This document shows positions 1-14,720 of a stretch of DNA of 64,000 nucleotides, piece by piece. The translations under genes and the position numbers were made by a program. The DNA lies in NCBI RefSeq assembly GCF_035046485.1, contig NC_085138.1, forward strand, positions 19,845,440 to 19,909,439, given 5' to 3'. The DNA is from Aedes albopictus. Taxonomy: Eukaryota; Arthropoda; Insecta; Diptera; Culicidae. The notes under the pieces were generated by a model. The model was not told the origin of the DNA and did not search any database. It saw nothing but the letters and a program-made list of their open reading frames with translations. The stretch's first letter is position 1; every line of letters starts with the position of its first letter.

Positions 1-16
1 CGGTGTCATAGTCGAG

Positions 17-2552
<2,536 letters not shown>

Positions 2553-3294
2553 GCTGAGCGTATACAAAAGGACGATATTTCTTGAATTTCTTGAATCTTT
2601 TTGAATCTTTTCCAAACTTGTTTATGATTTCATTACTAGCATCATCATTTCTAACAATCTTTTAAAGATCCTCTCGAGACTTTTATGGAGACACTATTGG
2701 AGGATTTCCGTTCGTAATAGTTGAAGCTTGGAATCGCCTATCCGACGACGGGTAACCAGAATCCCGATCCTACTGAATATTTACACAAAATACCGGGATT
2801 TTTTTCTGGTATTCGTCTACAGATTCCAGCATAAATTACTTTCACATATTATTTTCACGGATTCCTTCAGAAACTTTTTTTTTATAAATTTCTTTAGAAA
2901 TTCCTTCTTCTAGAGCAATTTCCAGGAATATCACCAAGATTTTCTCTAGAAAACTCTCCATACTTAAGAAATTTCGGCACAAAATATTTCAGAAATTCCT
3001 CAGGGAACCAGCCACGGATTCCAGACGTTCTTGGAGCGATTTTTTTTTAGAAATACATAAATTTATCAAAGAATTTCTTCAAAAAATCATTTAAATCTTA
3101 CAGAAATATTTATCAAAGGTGTCAAAATAATTCACAAGCTATTCGTTAAGAAATACCTCCCAAGTTTCCTTTAGAAATTCTATCATAGATTTCATCAAAA
3201 ATATCTCCAGTGATTGCTTCATTAATTTCCCTAATTAATTTATATTGAGAATCTTTTATGGATTTTTCTCAAAAAAAAACTCTATTGATAAGAT

Positions 3295-3446
3295 GTCTAT
3301 AAAAAGCGTCCCGCAAAATTTGTCCATTTTCAACCCCCCGTCCTACAATAGCAAACGTTTTGTATGGGATCTCTGAAATTTGTGTAAGGGTCGTCACACT
3401 TTGTTAAACTTCTCTTCCTCCTCAAAGCAAGACGTTATTTATAGAC
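3295..3446. mobile_element. Short MITE-like element, GTCTATAAA termini
   Basis: The left end GTCTATAAAAAGCGTC is mirrored by the right end AGACGTTATTTATAGAC, giving imperfect terminal inverted repeats around about 150 bp with a C-rich centre. There is no coding capacity. A clear target duplication was not found. Fragments with similar ACGTCATTTATGAA ends occur near 6150. Confidence 0.45.
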
Positions 3447-3837
3447 GTTTTCTCTCTAGAAATATCCTCAGGAATTCCATCATAAACTTATGCAAGAAAT
3501 CTTTCGGTTTCATTTCGTCTGCATTTTCAAAAATTCATTCTGGAATTTTTCAATAAATTTAACCAAGCAGGTATTCCTCCAGAGATTCCTGGAGAAATTC
3601 ATTCTAGAGATCTCTAGAAACTACTACAGAAATTACATAGGAAATTTGTGAGTCGATTTTCCTCTTATACTTAAACATAATTAATTTAAGTGTTTTTCTA
3701 GATATTCTTCCAGGATTTCCGTAAAAAAATTAACGACTTTCTCCGAGTATTCTTCCAGAAAATCCGTGAATTTTGATAAGGAATTTCTTCAGGAATTCCT
3801 TTAAGTATTTGCTAATAAATTCCTGAATCAATTCCAC

Positions 3838-4798
3838 CAAGGGTTTTCAAGCTACTTTTTCATGTACAGTCGAACCTCCATGAGTCGATGTTCCTTGACT
3901 CGATATCGACTCATGGAGGTAATTTTTTTCATACTGAAATTTTTTTTCTGGGTTACTACGATGGTCCTCCCAAAAAGCTTCCCAAAGGATTTTTGTTCCA
4001 CTACTCGATATTTCCTTGAGTCGATGGTCCCTTCAACATCGACTCATGGAGGTTTTACTGTACATATTACTCAAGGAATTTCTTCAACAACACCTTCTAG
4101 GATTTCCTCGGGATTTTTTCTGGGGTTCTTTCAGATATTCCTCCAGGTATTTGTTGCAAAAATACCTCCAGAGATTTCTAGAGAATTTATTTTAAAAAAC
4201 CCATCAAGGATTCTTTCAGAAGTTCCCCCACGGATTCTTTCTGAAACTTCTTTAGGAATCCTTCCAGTAATATTTCCAGAAACAACCGTTAGTAGTTTGA
4301 AGATTTGTGCATGAATGTCAGTACGGAATTCCATCAGAAATTACTTTATTGATTTTCTTTCAGATATTGATCTAGATCTTTTACAAAAAGTGGGAAAATA
4401 TCGAGGGTTTGTTGAGAAATTTCTAGAAGGTTTTTTTTTCGTTATACTGCTTCTGCGGTCCTTTTCGAAATATCTCCTGGGATTCCTTCTGAGATTCTTC
4501 CAGGAGTTTTTTTTTAATATTCCTTCACGGATTACACAGAAGTACTCCATTAAATTACAAATACTTGAGAAATGTTTCAAGGATTCACTGAAAAAATTTC
4601 TGAAGTTATTCCTAGAGATACTTCTGGAGATTCTAAGATTTTTTTTGAAAACTTCCTAAAGGAACTCCTGAACAAAATTCTCTGAAGCAATTTCTTATGT
4701 AACTTTCGGAGAAGTTTCTTGAGGCATCCCTGGGGAATACCTGGAGGAACCCCTTGAGATAGCTCTGGAGGAATTCCTATGAGAATTTCATGAGAATC
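3838..4798. repeat. Tandem segmental duplication, copy 1
   Basis: Begins at GGGTTTTCAAGCTACTT and is repeated in the same order and orientation from about 4799. Shared blocks include AGAGAATTTATTTTAAAAAA, a TGAATGTCAGT block, and ATACTGCTTCTGCG followed by CTCCTGGGATTCCTTCTGAG. This copy carries an extra TA-flanked MITE at 3867-4060. Confidence 0.8.
3867..4060. mobile_element. Pogo/Tc1-type MITE with TA target duplication
   Basis: A 194-bp element with inverted ends: CAGTCGAACCTCCATGAGTC on the left, and GACTCATGGAGGTTTTACTG on the right. TA lies immediately outside at 3865-3866 and 4061-4062. It has no coding capacity. The matching position in the downstream duplicate (near 4826) lacks the element, which supports the boundaries. 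Confidence 0.85.
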
Positions 4799-5530
4799 AA
4801 GGGGTTTTCAAGGTACTTATTCAGGTATTACTCAAGGAATATCTTCATGAACACTCGCCACAGATTTCTAGGGAATTTATTTTAAAAAATCTTTCAAGGG
4901 TTCTTTCAGAAGTTCCTCCACGAAATCTTTCTGAAACTTCTTCAGAAATTCTTCTAGAAATATTTCCAGAGAGTCCTTCAGTAGTTTAAAAAATTTTCGA
5001 TAAATGTCAGTGCGATATTTCATCAGAAATTCTACCATTATTTTTTTTCAGAAATTCATCTAGTTTTTTTTCAAAAATTGGGAAAATGTCAGGGGTTACT
5101 TAAGAAATTTCTAAAAGTTTTTTTTTGTAATACTGCTTCTGCGTCCCTTTAGAAATATCTCCTGGGATTCCTTCTGAGATTCCTCCAGGAGTTTTTTCAT
5201 ATATTCCTCCACGGATTTCATAGATAAGTACACATACTTCACATCAAGAAATAACAAATACTGGAGAAATGTTTCAAGGAGTCACTGAAGAAATTTCAAA
5301 AGTTATTCCTAGAGATATTTCTGGAGATTCCAAGATTTTTTTTTTTTGAAAATTTCCTTAAGGAATTCCTGAACAAAACTCTCTGAAACAATCTCTTATG
5401 TAATTTGTGGAGGAGTTTCTAAAGGAACCCCTGGGGAATACCTGGAGGAGCCCCTTGAGATAACTCTGGAGGAATTGCTAGTAGAATTTCATGAGAAACT
5501 TTTGGAAAAATTCAAAGAAAAATTCCTGGA
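4799..5530. repeat. Tandem segmental duplication, copy 2
   Basis: Diverged direct copy of 3838-4798 starting at GGGGTTTTCAAGGTACTT. It lacks the MITE of copy 1. It runs into GGAGGAATT-type minisatellite at its far end. Confidence 0.75.
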
Positions 5531-5639
5531 GGAGTTTCTGAAAAAAAAAAAACTCCCTGAAGAAATTTCTAAAGGACACTGTTGATGAATTTCTGAAATA
5601 AACTCGGAAAATTTTCTGAATACTTGAAATAATTTCTGC

Positions 5640-6000
5640 AAGAATCCGAGCAGAAACTGCCGACAAAGTTATTGGAAGAGTTCTTGAATAAATCCATGTA
5701 TAAAATTCTAAAGGGATTCTGGAGGATGTTCTGAAGCAAACCCTTGAAGAACTGTTGGAGATACTTCTGGAGGAATTCTTAAAAGAATTTCTTGCAAGAT
5801 GAGCTTCTGAAGTGAACCTCGGGAAAAAAAATCTGGAGGAATTCAAGCAGAAACTGCTGAAAAAAGGTATTGGAGGAGTTCTTGAATAAATCCACATTTA
5901 AATTTCAGAAGGGATTCTTTAAGGATGTTCTGAAGCAAAACCTTGAAGAACTGTTGGAGATACTTCTGGAGGAGTTCTTAAAAGATTTTTTTTTGAAAAT
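5640..6000. repeat. About 199-bp tandem duplication inside the minisatellite
   Basis: GCAGAAACTGC followed by TTGGARGAGTTCTTGAATAAATCCA and AGAACTGTTGGAGATACTTC occurs twice, with AGAACTGTTGGAG starting near 5748 and 5947. The copies are about 90% alike by eye. No gene is supported. Confidence 0.75.
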
Positions 6001-6195
6001 GTCTGAACTGAAGGTATAATTGGACAACATTCCCTGAAACATTTTGTCAAAGAATCGCTAGGGGTATTTTCGAAGGAAACCCAGCAGAAATTTTAAACAA
6101 ATCTGAAAGAATCGGTAAAAAAAACGCCCTGGAAGATGATATCATAAAACGTCCAAAAATGCTACGTCATTTATGAAGCATCTCTTACGAAAAAA

Positions 6196-6270
6196 AAAAT
6201 CTGGATCGATCGGGAATCGAACCCGTCATGCTCTGCGTGATCTTGCTGAAAACTCGCGTGTTTACCTTTA
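6196..6270 (-). mobile_element. Fragment of a Feilai-type tRNA-derived SINE
   Basis: Contains GGGAATCGAACCCGTCA, the complement of a tRNA B box, in the same context as the better copy at 52719-53000. Only the tRNA-like head remains. It directly precedes the hAT MITE at 6312. Confidence 0.7.
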
Positions 6271-6311
6271 TAGTAACTATTTTAAAAGCAACTAGCTTCT
6301 TCTGTTTAAGG

Positions 6312-6713
6312 CAGGGATGGGAACACTCACTTGCAAAGGATTACACTCACTTGCTATTTTCTCAGCTCATAATCGTGCAATCAAGAAACGAGAAATGGAA
6401 GACTTTTGCCTTGTGGTTTTGTCTTAAACTTTGTTGAATAGAGTAGGGGTTGCTCGCGAATCCTAAAGTCGTGACAGTGCTGTGAAAGCGACTCTCCACG
6501 ATGTGAGTGTAATTTATCACCTCGTGGAGAGTTGCCTTCGTAGCTCACTCACGAATTCGGTATGCGTGTGCGACCCCTACTCTATTCGGCAAACTTTTAG
6601 ACAAAATCACATGGCAAAAGTCGTCCATACATCATTTTTTTATAGCACGCTTCTGAGCTGAGAAAACTGCAAGTGAGTGTATCTCTTTGCAAGTGAGTGA
6701 GTTCCCATCCTTG
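6312..6713. mobile_element. hAT-superfamily MITE with 8-bp target duplication
   Basis: A 402-bp non-coding element. Its left terminus CAGGGATGGGAACACTCAC matches the complement of the right terminus, CAAGGATGGGAACTCACTC. Exact 8-bp direct repeats GTTTAAGG flank it at 6304-6311 and 6714-6721. Longer internal inverted blocks (CACTCACTTGCAAAG, GTAGGGGTYGC) make it a foldback. CAGGGNTGGG ends with an 8-bp duplication are the hAT hallmark. Confidence 0.93.
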
Positions 6714-6721
6714 GTTTAAGG

Positions 6722-7230
6722 TAAATTAAAGTATAAGCTAACAACCTCTGATTAAGTTCTAGTAGAGTCGAATTCTTAAGAGTCCCATCCCTAGCAACGC
6801 CCCTGCCGGACCGACTATTCCTCGCTTTTTATTATATTGAAGGTAATAAAATGATAAATTTTTATTTTCGCCAAACCAATTCCCTCCGATGAAACATATC
6901 CGCACAGCACATTGGAACATCGCATCGGAACGTAGCGAAATGAACTGTGTGCAGTAAAATGCCTTCATCGTCTGGTGTTGCCACCCCCACGACCACCCGG
7001 TTAGAACAACCACCAACAGTTGGCCATTGGGATTTTATTTTTAATTTGACCTGACTTTCAACGGCTTTCCGACAAGCGGCGACGTCGTCGTCGTCCCCAC
7101 ATCGATGGGTGATTTTCGCAGCACACGTGAGACGAGGAGACGCTGCTGGCTGGCTCCATCAGCTTCGATCGACAAATGAACATAAACCCCGGCGTCGCCA
7201 AAGTGAGGTCCAACCCTGATGGAAATGGTC
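6722..7230. other. Unassigned sequence, no gene seen
   Basis: Mixed-composition sequence without repeat structure that I could identify. It contains a GC-richer stretch around 6980-7200. It may be upstream or intronic sequence of Atf3. No open frame with a recognisable domain was found. Confidence 0.4.
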
Positions 7231-7456
7231 GGTGGGGTTAACATATGGTGTATCGTAAAGCTATAATGAATATTTGGCATAAAAGGAGGAAAATTTTAAG
7301 TTTACGATATAACAAAAGGTTAGGCACCATAACACTCTGATAAAAGTGATCAGTGGTATCACCATATGGTATATCGTTAAGGTAAAATGAAATTTTTGGT
7401 AAAAAGGAGAAAAACTTCAAGATTACGTTACAACAAAAGGTTACGTACCATACCAC
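7231..7456. repeat. Diverged tandem duplication of about 105 bp
   Basis: Unit 1 (7231-7334) and unit 2 (7351-7456) share ordered blocks: CATATGGTRTATCGT, AAAAGGAG, ACAAAAGGTTA and a final ACCATAMCAC. They are about 75-80% identical by eye. A partial third start (CATATGGTTAAACGA) follows at 7456. The units are non-coding. Confidence 0.75.
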
Positions 7457-9419
7457 ATATGGTTAAACGAAATTTCATAATTATGTGTTCGGTCATAAAA
7501 CATGACAATCAAATTTCTCGAGCAAATCAATCAATTCTTTGAGTTTCTTCATCATTAGATTTTTTCTGTACAACAGTTCTCATCGATCATTTTTCTTCGG
7601 GTAACCATATTGGATACTGATGATGGGAACCCGCGTCTGGGACCGGAGAAGTTTCGGTAAACGAACGTGCGACGGAACATAAACATGTGATGTTGTGCGC
7701 CACAGCCAGCAGCAAGACGAAACCATGTGTGCTCTGGAAATCAAACAGAAACGGAGACAAGTTGTGACGACCGACCGACCGAGTAAGTGGCTGCAACGCA
7801 GCGAGCGAACGAGGGCGATTGATGCGTGCTGAAAAGACGACGCCTAGTGAGGCGGAGCGAGAGTGGGAATTAGTTGCGGTGGTGGCTAATCTGAATGAAT
7901 GATGCTAATGCAGATCGAATTGGTTCACAATTGATTCGATTGACTCTTGAATGTCTTCATATCTGGAGGGTTGACGAATGCCAATATATGCTTGATTATA
8001 TGCATGGAGAAATTTCACGATAAGATAATAAACTATTTGTCTTATGGTTCGCACGTTAAGGTTAATAACCAGTAAACGGTCATAATATGCTGCTTCACAA
8101 TTGACTGGAATTCAATCAGGAACTACTGTAAAGATGATATGTAAAACTAGTTGTTTAAATTTTATCATCTGTAATTTAAAATAACTATTCCACAAATCAT
8201 TCAACGATAGTTGCTAGCTATTCCCGGAATTTATTGTTTCGAATTGTTTTTTTTTTAATTTGCTGCAGTTCTACTTGACAAATTCGGAAACATTTCATTT
8301 TTTTCGACTGTTCACTGTATCGTACCAATTTATTTTGAATGTTTTACCATAAATTGCGTTTGCGAAGGAATGCTTTTGATAAGGTGACGATATATGTTCA
8401 GTGTTCAGTTAGAACGGCAGACGTGGTGTTTACTTTTAGATAATTTAAAACATAATTAATTGATGGTACCTTCAATTCACGGATAAAGATAACCTGTATA
8501 GTAATTTTATGATATTTTCGGTTCTATTCAGGCGGTCAGCCCACCGTGAAGTGAAGTCTCACCTTGAAGTAAGTCATTTTGTTCAGGAAGATAGACCTCG
8601 TGAGCCATCAAGTAATTTATGCTAGTGGTACGTCGTATGACGGTGGCCCACCTTCCTCTCCATTGGAAGCTTCCAAGAAGCATTCAGTTCAATTACCATT
8701 GAAGGCGTCTCTAACAATAAAGTCAACTCTTTTTACTTGGGACCCACCACAGCTCGCCCGGCTCGCACATAGCGCACGACACAGTCAGTGTCTGATGTCT
8801 AATATACTTCCCCGCCATCATCCGGCTTGGCTTGGGCTTCAATCCGGCAGTAAACCTTTACCGGAATTGTGACTGCTGGTTACTGAATACTGAAGGTGGC
8901 ACACCAAACATCATAAACTTTGGGCTTCCCGCCTTGAATCGCGTGCGACCATCATTTCAGCCACCATTACCGGAGTGGAGCCATCTACATACATAGAGTT
9001 GTACAAAGAGTCGTTTTGCTATTTTCAATCTTCTTCGGTTAGCAGCAGCAACAGCGCCACGACACTAATTCCACGAAATCACACACTCACTCACGCCACC
9101 CCCGCCCATCGGAGTTGACCGGCAGAGGCCGGCGACGGCCATCAGAAGCAACCCACCTACCGACCTACCTGGCGACGACTGTAGTACATTTAACGTTGCG
9201 CGGGGTGAAATTGATCTCCAAACATTGAAGGTCGAAGATCAACTCAAGAGTTTCAACAGCAAATTGCTAAGAGAGGATATTACTGATTTATTGAAATATT
9301 CCACCTGGTGAAATATTTCACTCATCAACATTGTTAAATTAACAATGTTAATTGTCTATCTTTTGGCGTTTCAACAATATGATTAGTTTAAATCGAGTGG
9401 AAACATAAAAATGCATGAA
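7457..9419. other. Unassigned, partly GC-rich sequence
   Basis: No transposon or coding domain was recognised. The stretches 7580-7880 and 8560-9200 are GC-richer and look like single-copy intronic or regulatory DNA. A weak candidate microexon lies at 8532-8568, between TTCTATTCAG and GTAAGT. It is 37 nt long and has no supporting coding signal. Confidence 0.35.
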
Positions 9420-10230
9420 GCTCCGTGTTACTTCATGGTACTCCAAGGCACTCCTTGGAGTTTTAACGTACACCACGTGATACTTCGTGATACTCTATGG
9501 TACTCCATATAAATTCATGGTATTTCGTGGTACCCTATGGTTTTACCATGATACTTTGTGGCTCCCTGGGGTTTTTCATGAATTTCTGTGGTATTGCAAG
9601 GTACTCTATGTTACTTCGTTTTACTCTGTGATATTGCATGGTACTTCGTGGTACTCCATGGTATTCCATAGTACTTCGTGATTCTCCGTGGTATTCCATG
9701 GTACTCCATGGTATTTAGACCATGGTGCGTGATGATATTCCATGGTTCTTTTGGTTCTCCGTGGTATTCCATAGTATTCCATGGTATTGCATGATACTCC
9801 GTACTAATTCATGGGTCTCCGTGGTATTTCATGGTAGTCCATGGTACTCTATAGTACTTTGTGGTACTCTGTGTTATTCCATGGTACTCAACGGTAATCC
9901 ATGGTTCCCCGTGGTATTCTATGGTATTCCATGGTAATCCATAGTATTCCATGATAATCCATAGTATTCCATGGTAGTCCTTGGTACTCCATATGCCACT
10001 CCGTTAATCTCCGTGATATTCCATGGTACCCCATGGTACTCTATGGCCTTTCGTGATACTTCGTAGAACTCCATGGTTCTCTATGGTATTCGTTGGTACT
10101 TCGTGATTATCTATGATAGTCCATAGTACTTTGTGGTACTCTGTGGTACCTTAAGGTATTCCGAGGTACTCCATAATATTCCGTTGAGCATCGTGGTGCA
10201 CCATGACTCTCTAGTATAGTCCAAAATCTG
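9420..10230. repeat. Decamer minisatellite, consensus CCATGGTAYT
   Basis: About 80 degenerate copies of a 10-bp unit, for example TCCATGGTAC and TCCGTGGTAT. Reading frames across it (rich in Trp/Tyr/Phe/His) are by-products of the repeat. The CCATGG core is palindromic, so the array reads much the same on both strands. Confidence 0.92.
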
Positions 10231-11729
10231 AATCTCAATGCCACCCCATTTCACGGTCCCAACAACTGTCGAAGGCATGTGTGAGGGTGGATTGTTTCAA
10301 CTAGGTTTATTCTTTCCACGGAACACCTGTGAACACGACCGACCGATCACGGGTTGGCAGGGACTCTACCCCATCCGTTGAATTTCCTTTGTGCGATATT
10401 CTTTTTTCGTCGGTCATAATTCGAAAAAGTCGTAAACCATTGCATACTTTTTATTCAAACGTGCGCTCCCGTGCAGCAAGCAACAAGAAAATTTCGCTAC
10501 AAAGTAATGGCGCAATCTGCGTGTATTATTTTTTATGGCACAAGCATGGCGTTTCACTATCTGCCACTGCCATCAAATGGGTGGCGGGGGATAGTGGGGT
10601 AAAACGAACGTAAAATTTATTCAAAAGGATAAGTCCCTCCTAGTAACCTTATTAAGCAAATAGAGGCGAAGGGATTCTTAGAATTATCTTCATGTCATAA
10701 TAAAACCATATCAGTTCTATGACAGCTTTTAAAACCTTTTCAAAACTATTTAGACTTCAAATGCTCTACATCTCATCAAATTTCTGAATATTAAGGTTAC
10801 ATAACATTTTTTGGATACCTGAAGGGGTTAAGTTTTTTTTTAATAAGCCCATTTACAGTCATTACGAATGATGACAGAGGCAAATAAACCTGGGTTTAAA
10901 ACCTCTAATATAAAAAAATATAAAAAAATGCGAATGATTCATTAGATATCTCGTCAAGTATCTTTCATCTAGTGATTCTAATGATAAAATTTTCAAAATG
11001 CTTGAAAGTAAAAAGTACCAATGTTTCACATTCCACTGTCCAGTTCAAATCACCTTCCAGAATGTGTAATTACAGTCTTTATCGAAAGTTCATGTTTTCC
11101 CGCCTATCGTTGTCTAGGAATCGGACAGTTTTTGGCGCCGTCATCGACCATCGATTGATAAAACCACCGCGCGCAAAACACGTGTCTTTTTCCTTCTTAA
11201 GGGGGCCACGGACACGGGCCTCGGGCAGTTGACTGACCATGACATGCATATTTTCCGCGCGCGCCTGTATCAAATGTCCATGTCCCGTGCAGCAGCAATG
11301 GGAACCACCGCAAGGGGAGATTTCCACTGGCTGATTCTTGTCCGTCGCATGAAATCAGAACAACGCACCCCAGTACCTACCAAAACGAGAGACTTCATAA
11401 CCAACCTCGCGCGGAGTGCGCGTCACATTGTCGCCAGCATTTTATAGCTTCGCTCGCTCCCCTTGGGTAACAATAGACCCGCACCAACCAGCCAACCAAC
11501 CACAGGCGCTGTTGCTGGTGCAGGCTAGGTGGACAAGAATCGAACCACGGCGGCGGGCGCGTGTTGTACATTCACCTTTAAAACCTGTGATGTCCATTAC
11601 TATTATTATTTCAATTTCGCAACGAGTACAGTGCCGTGCTGAAATTTGGTAACTCCCACAAAAAAGAGCGAGACGACTCGTTTAACAGAAAAACACTGAA
11701 ACTTAAGTCTGCTTTCAAACAACGGCTAT
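10231..11729. other. Unassigned sequence, no gene seen
   Basis: The only distinctive part is a GC-richer island at 11100-11580 with CGCGCG-type motifs and short overlapping frames on both strands. No domain, splice-supported exon or transposon end was identified. It could be part of the Atf3 5' region. Confidence 0.35.
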
Positions 11730-12240
11730 CATTATTTTCTATCTTCAAACATCTATCTCTAAATTTCATATTACTTTTTCAATTTTTTACCTAAAATTGT
11801 CTTGCTTTCATCTGCAATCTCCTCTATAATATCATATATTTTTTATCTTCCATTTTCTCTTTTCGGTATCTACCTATCTTCTACTTTTAATACTAACTAT
11901 TGTCTTCTATCCTCTGTCTTCATCACTCTACCTTCTATTATCTTTTATCTTAAACTTTCTATCTTCTATCTTTTATTTGCATGTTCTATCTTATCCTTTT
12001 TTATTTATTTTTTTACATCTACAATCATTTGTCTTCTCTAATTTCAGATTGTCTTCTGAACTGCTACTTTCTATTTTCTATACTTTTTATCCTTATATCC
12101 TTTATCTTCTAAGTTCTAGTATCTGTATTCCTAACAGGTCATCTGTATTCCTAAAGTCCTAACTTCGACCTTCTATCATTCATTTTCGACTTTCTATCTC
12201 ATTGAACAGCTATTACCTATCTTCTAACTTGTATGTTCTA
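11730..12240. repeat. Pyrimidine-rich degenerate TATCTTC array
   Basis: Irregular repetition of TATCTTCTA/TTTTATCTTC on the + strand. It interrupts neither a gene nor a recognised transposon. Frames rich in Leu/Ser/Tyr/Phe are low-complexity artefacts. The same array resumes at 12730 beyond the R repeat. Confidence 0.85.
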
Positions 12241-12246
12241 TCCAGG

Positions 12247-12719
12247 CTTGTAAACATTCGACACTTTTCACTACCTTCGTTTCGTTGCCGCGGTCGGGTG
12301 TCAGCTTGCTTTGTTTCATTCGAGCGCGACCGCTACCTCTTACACACAACACGAGCGGCAAAACGAAGATCAATAAACAAAAAAGTGCATCAAATCATCG
12401 TCGTCTGACACGATGACATTTGTCTAATTCCAGCTTTTTGCAAGATTTCAGCCAATTTTGATTAAGATTGGGATAGTATTAGTTTATTCGTGTGTGATAA
12501 ATCGATTACGACACACACATTTATCCAAAACAGCTCTCTTTATGGGAAAGACAGGAATAACAAAAACCGAACCATCTCCCGAAGATGCAATCGTGGTCAA
12601 GCGCATTCATTCGACATTTTTGTTCCGTACAGTAGTTTGATCGCTTGTGTTGCGAATGTTGGAGACAAAGGCAGCCGAATATCGACGAAAAGGTGTCAAA
12701 GACTGTGATCGCTAACAAG
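12247..12719. mobile_element. 'R' repeat, copy 1 (DNA-transposon-like)
   Basis: Begins CTTGTAAACATTCGACACTT and ends GTGATCGCTAACAAG, so the ends share CTTGT/ACAAG inversely. Terminal modules match the copy at 20962-21435 in order and orientation (GTCGGGTGTCAGCTTGCTTT, ACAACACGAGCGG, GCCGAATATCGACGAAAAGG). About 230 bp in the middle (12383-12615) is absent from the other copy. No convincing transposase frame is seen. It splits the TATCTTC array. Confidence 0.65.
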
Positions 12720-12729
12720 ACTGGTTCTA

Positions 12730-13480
12730 TTGATTGTCTTTCACTATACGTCTTCTATCTATCAACTACTTTCTATCTTTCACATCACCTTTTACCTGTT
12801 ACGATCTATCTTATACCTTATAGCCGCTTCTACTCTCCATCTTCTATCTTCTATTTCTTCTATGAATGATACTTACGTCAAAAACAAATGGAAGTGTCCA
12901 AAATATATTGGTGTAACGCTGTGTCCAAAATACGTTGGTTCCCCTAGTTTTTCTTCCATCACCTTTGGCACAAGATCTTTTATCTCCTGTTTTTTATCTT
13001 TAAACTTTTATCTGTATAGTTTTCATCGTTAATTTCCTACTTTTTATCCTTTGTATTTAAAATTCCAATTTACTATCCTATGTCTTATACCCTCTAACCT
13101 CTGTTTTTTTTTTTTTGAAACTTTCGAATTCTATCTTCTATTGTCTGCTTTCTATCTTCTACTTAATATGTTTTATCTTACATTAGCTCTATTCTCTATC
13201 TTTCACCTTCCATCTTTTGCTTTCCGTTTTGTCTTTCTTACTTCTATCTTCGGTCTGTCTTTTGTTTCACTTTATTTTTATCTTCTGAATGTTGTCATCG
13301 ATTGTATATTACCAAAGCTATCATCTTCTAACTGCAATTTTCTATTTGCAATCTCTATCTGTCTCTTATCTTCTGTAGTGATACAACGTCTTTCTGATTC
13401 AGAGGTTTATTACAATCTGAGCATCCCTAATGTCAAACTACTCTCTTGTCCTAAGTCAGACCACTATGACCTACTACATC
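12730..13480. repeat. Pyrimidine-rich degenerate TATCTTC array, second part
   Basis: Continuation of the array at 11730-12240. A small direct repeat, GTGTCCAAAATAYRTTGGT, occurs twice at about 12894-12940. No gene is supported. Confidence 0.8.
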
Positions 13481-13489
13481 TTCTATGCT

Positions 13490-14720
13490 GGAGGATTATC
13501 GGGAGGATCTCTAGAGGATTCTACGAAAAAACTCCTATGTATTGTCGGAAGGAACACCTAGAGAACCCTCAACATGAACATCTTGAGGATTCCCAATTGG
13601 AAGTTCTGGAGGATTCTCGGGAGGAATTCCTGCTAGATTTTCAGGAAGAACTCCTGGATGATCCTCGCAAGGAACTCCAAGAGGACTGCAGGAAGGAACT
13701 TCTGTGGATTCTCGGAAGGACCACCAGGAGGACTCACAAAATGAACTCCTAAAGTATAATCGGAAGTAACTTCTAAAAAATTCCTCTTGGCTCTTGGTGG
13801 ATTCTCGAAAGGAACTTCTGGAGGATTCTAGGAAGAAACTCCTGTGAATTCACGAAAAAAAAAAACTTCTGGAGGAACCTAAAATGATACTATGGGGGAT
13901 TCGCCGGAATGAACTTGAGGATAATTCTCAACAAGAACTCCTGGAGGATTTTCGGAAGTAACTACTGGAGATTTCCCGGAAGAAACTTCTTAAATATTCC
14001 TAGGAAGAATTCTTGGAAAGAACTCCCGATTGATTCCCGAAAGGTCTCCTTGAGTATTACAAGAAAAAACACCTTGAGGGTTCCCGGAAGCAACTTCTGA
14101 ATGATTTACGGAAAGAGCTCCTGTTGGATTCTCAAAAGGAACTTCTGAAGGATTCGCGGGAGGAACTCTTGGAGGATTCTCATAAGACACTCCTGGATCA
14201 TTCTTGGAAGAAACTCTTTTGTCTTTTGAATTCCCGAGAGGAACCTCTAATGGATTTCCGGAAGAAACTTCCAGAAGAAATTTACGGCTGTTCCTCGTGG
14301 AAACCTTCCGAGAGTTCCTTTCGGGAATCCTGCGTAAGTAGTACCAGGCTTCTTCCAGAAGTTTTTTCCTGGAACCATTCAGAACTGGAAGTTCTTCAAA
14401 AGCTCCTTCCAAAATGTTTCAGGATGTCCGTCCTAAGAAATCTCCTTTTGAGAATTCTCCCCGAGCTCCTTTCGGAATTATAAAAAAGTTCCTTCCGAGA
14501 GTCCTCAAAGAGCTCTCATTTTGAGAAATTCCTTCTGAGAGAGAACCCTTCAAGAATATCCGTTCTCCAGGTGGAAGCTCTTTGAATCTTTTGAGCACAT
14601 CATAGCAAGAATTCCTGGAGGAATCCTTAGAAACAACTCATGGAAGAAGCTATTTGTGAAGTAATCCCTCGAAGGAATACTTAGAAAAAAATCCTAGAGG
14701 AATCCCCAAATGAAATTAAA
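13490..14720. repeat. GGAGGATTC/GGAACTCCTG minisatellite
   Basis: Repeats near 26-30 bp of the form GGAGGATTCTCGGAAGGAA followed by CTCCT. It is related to the TTCC-rich arrays elsewhere but more GC-rich. Frames rich in Glu/Asp/Leu/Arg on either strand arise from the repeat. Confidence 0.85.

Larger units (their letters stand above)
2560..6190. repeat. Degenerate TTCC/GGAA-rich minisatellite block
   Basis: AT-rich sequence built from loose copies of motifs such as ATTCCTCCAGGAATT and TTTCTTCAGAAATT. Reading frames here are short, rich in Phe/Ser/Leu, and show no domain. Larger duplications and two MITEs within it are listed separately. No host gene is seen. Confidence 0.8.

Noticed and set aside
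8532..8568. Possible 37-nt microexon
   Set aside because: Has AG and GTAAGT borders but no coding evidence or phase match to the known Atf3 exons; kept only as a note.
9420..10230. CRISPR-like regular repeats
   Set aside because: Units are 10 bp, degenerate and have no spacers; the genome is eukaryotic.
13051..13752. 233-codon + strand frame
   Set aside because: Runs from the TATCTTC array into the GGAGGATTC array; composition follows the two repeats and no domain is present.
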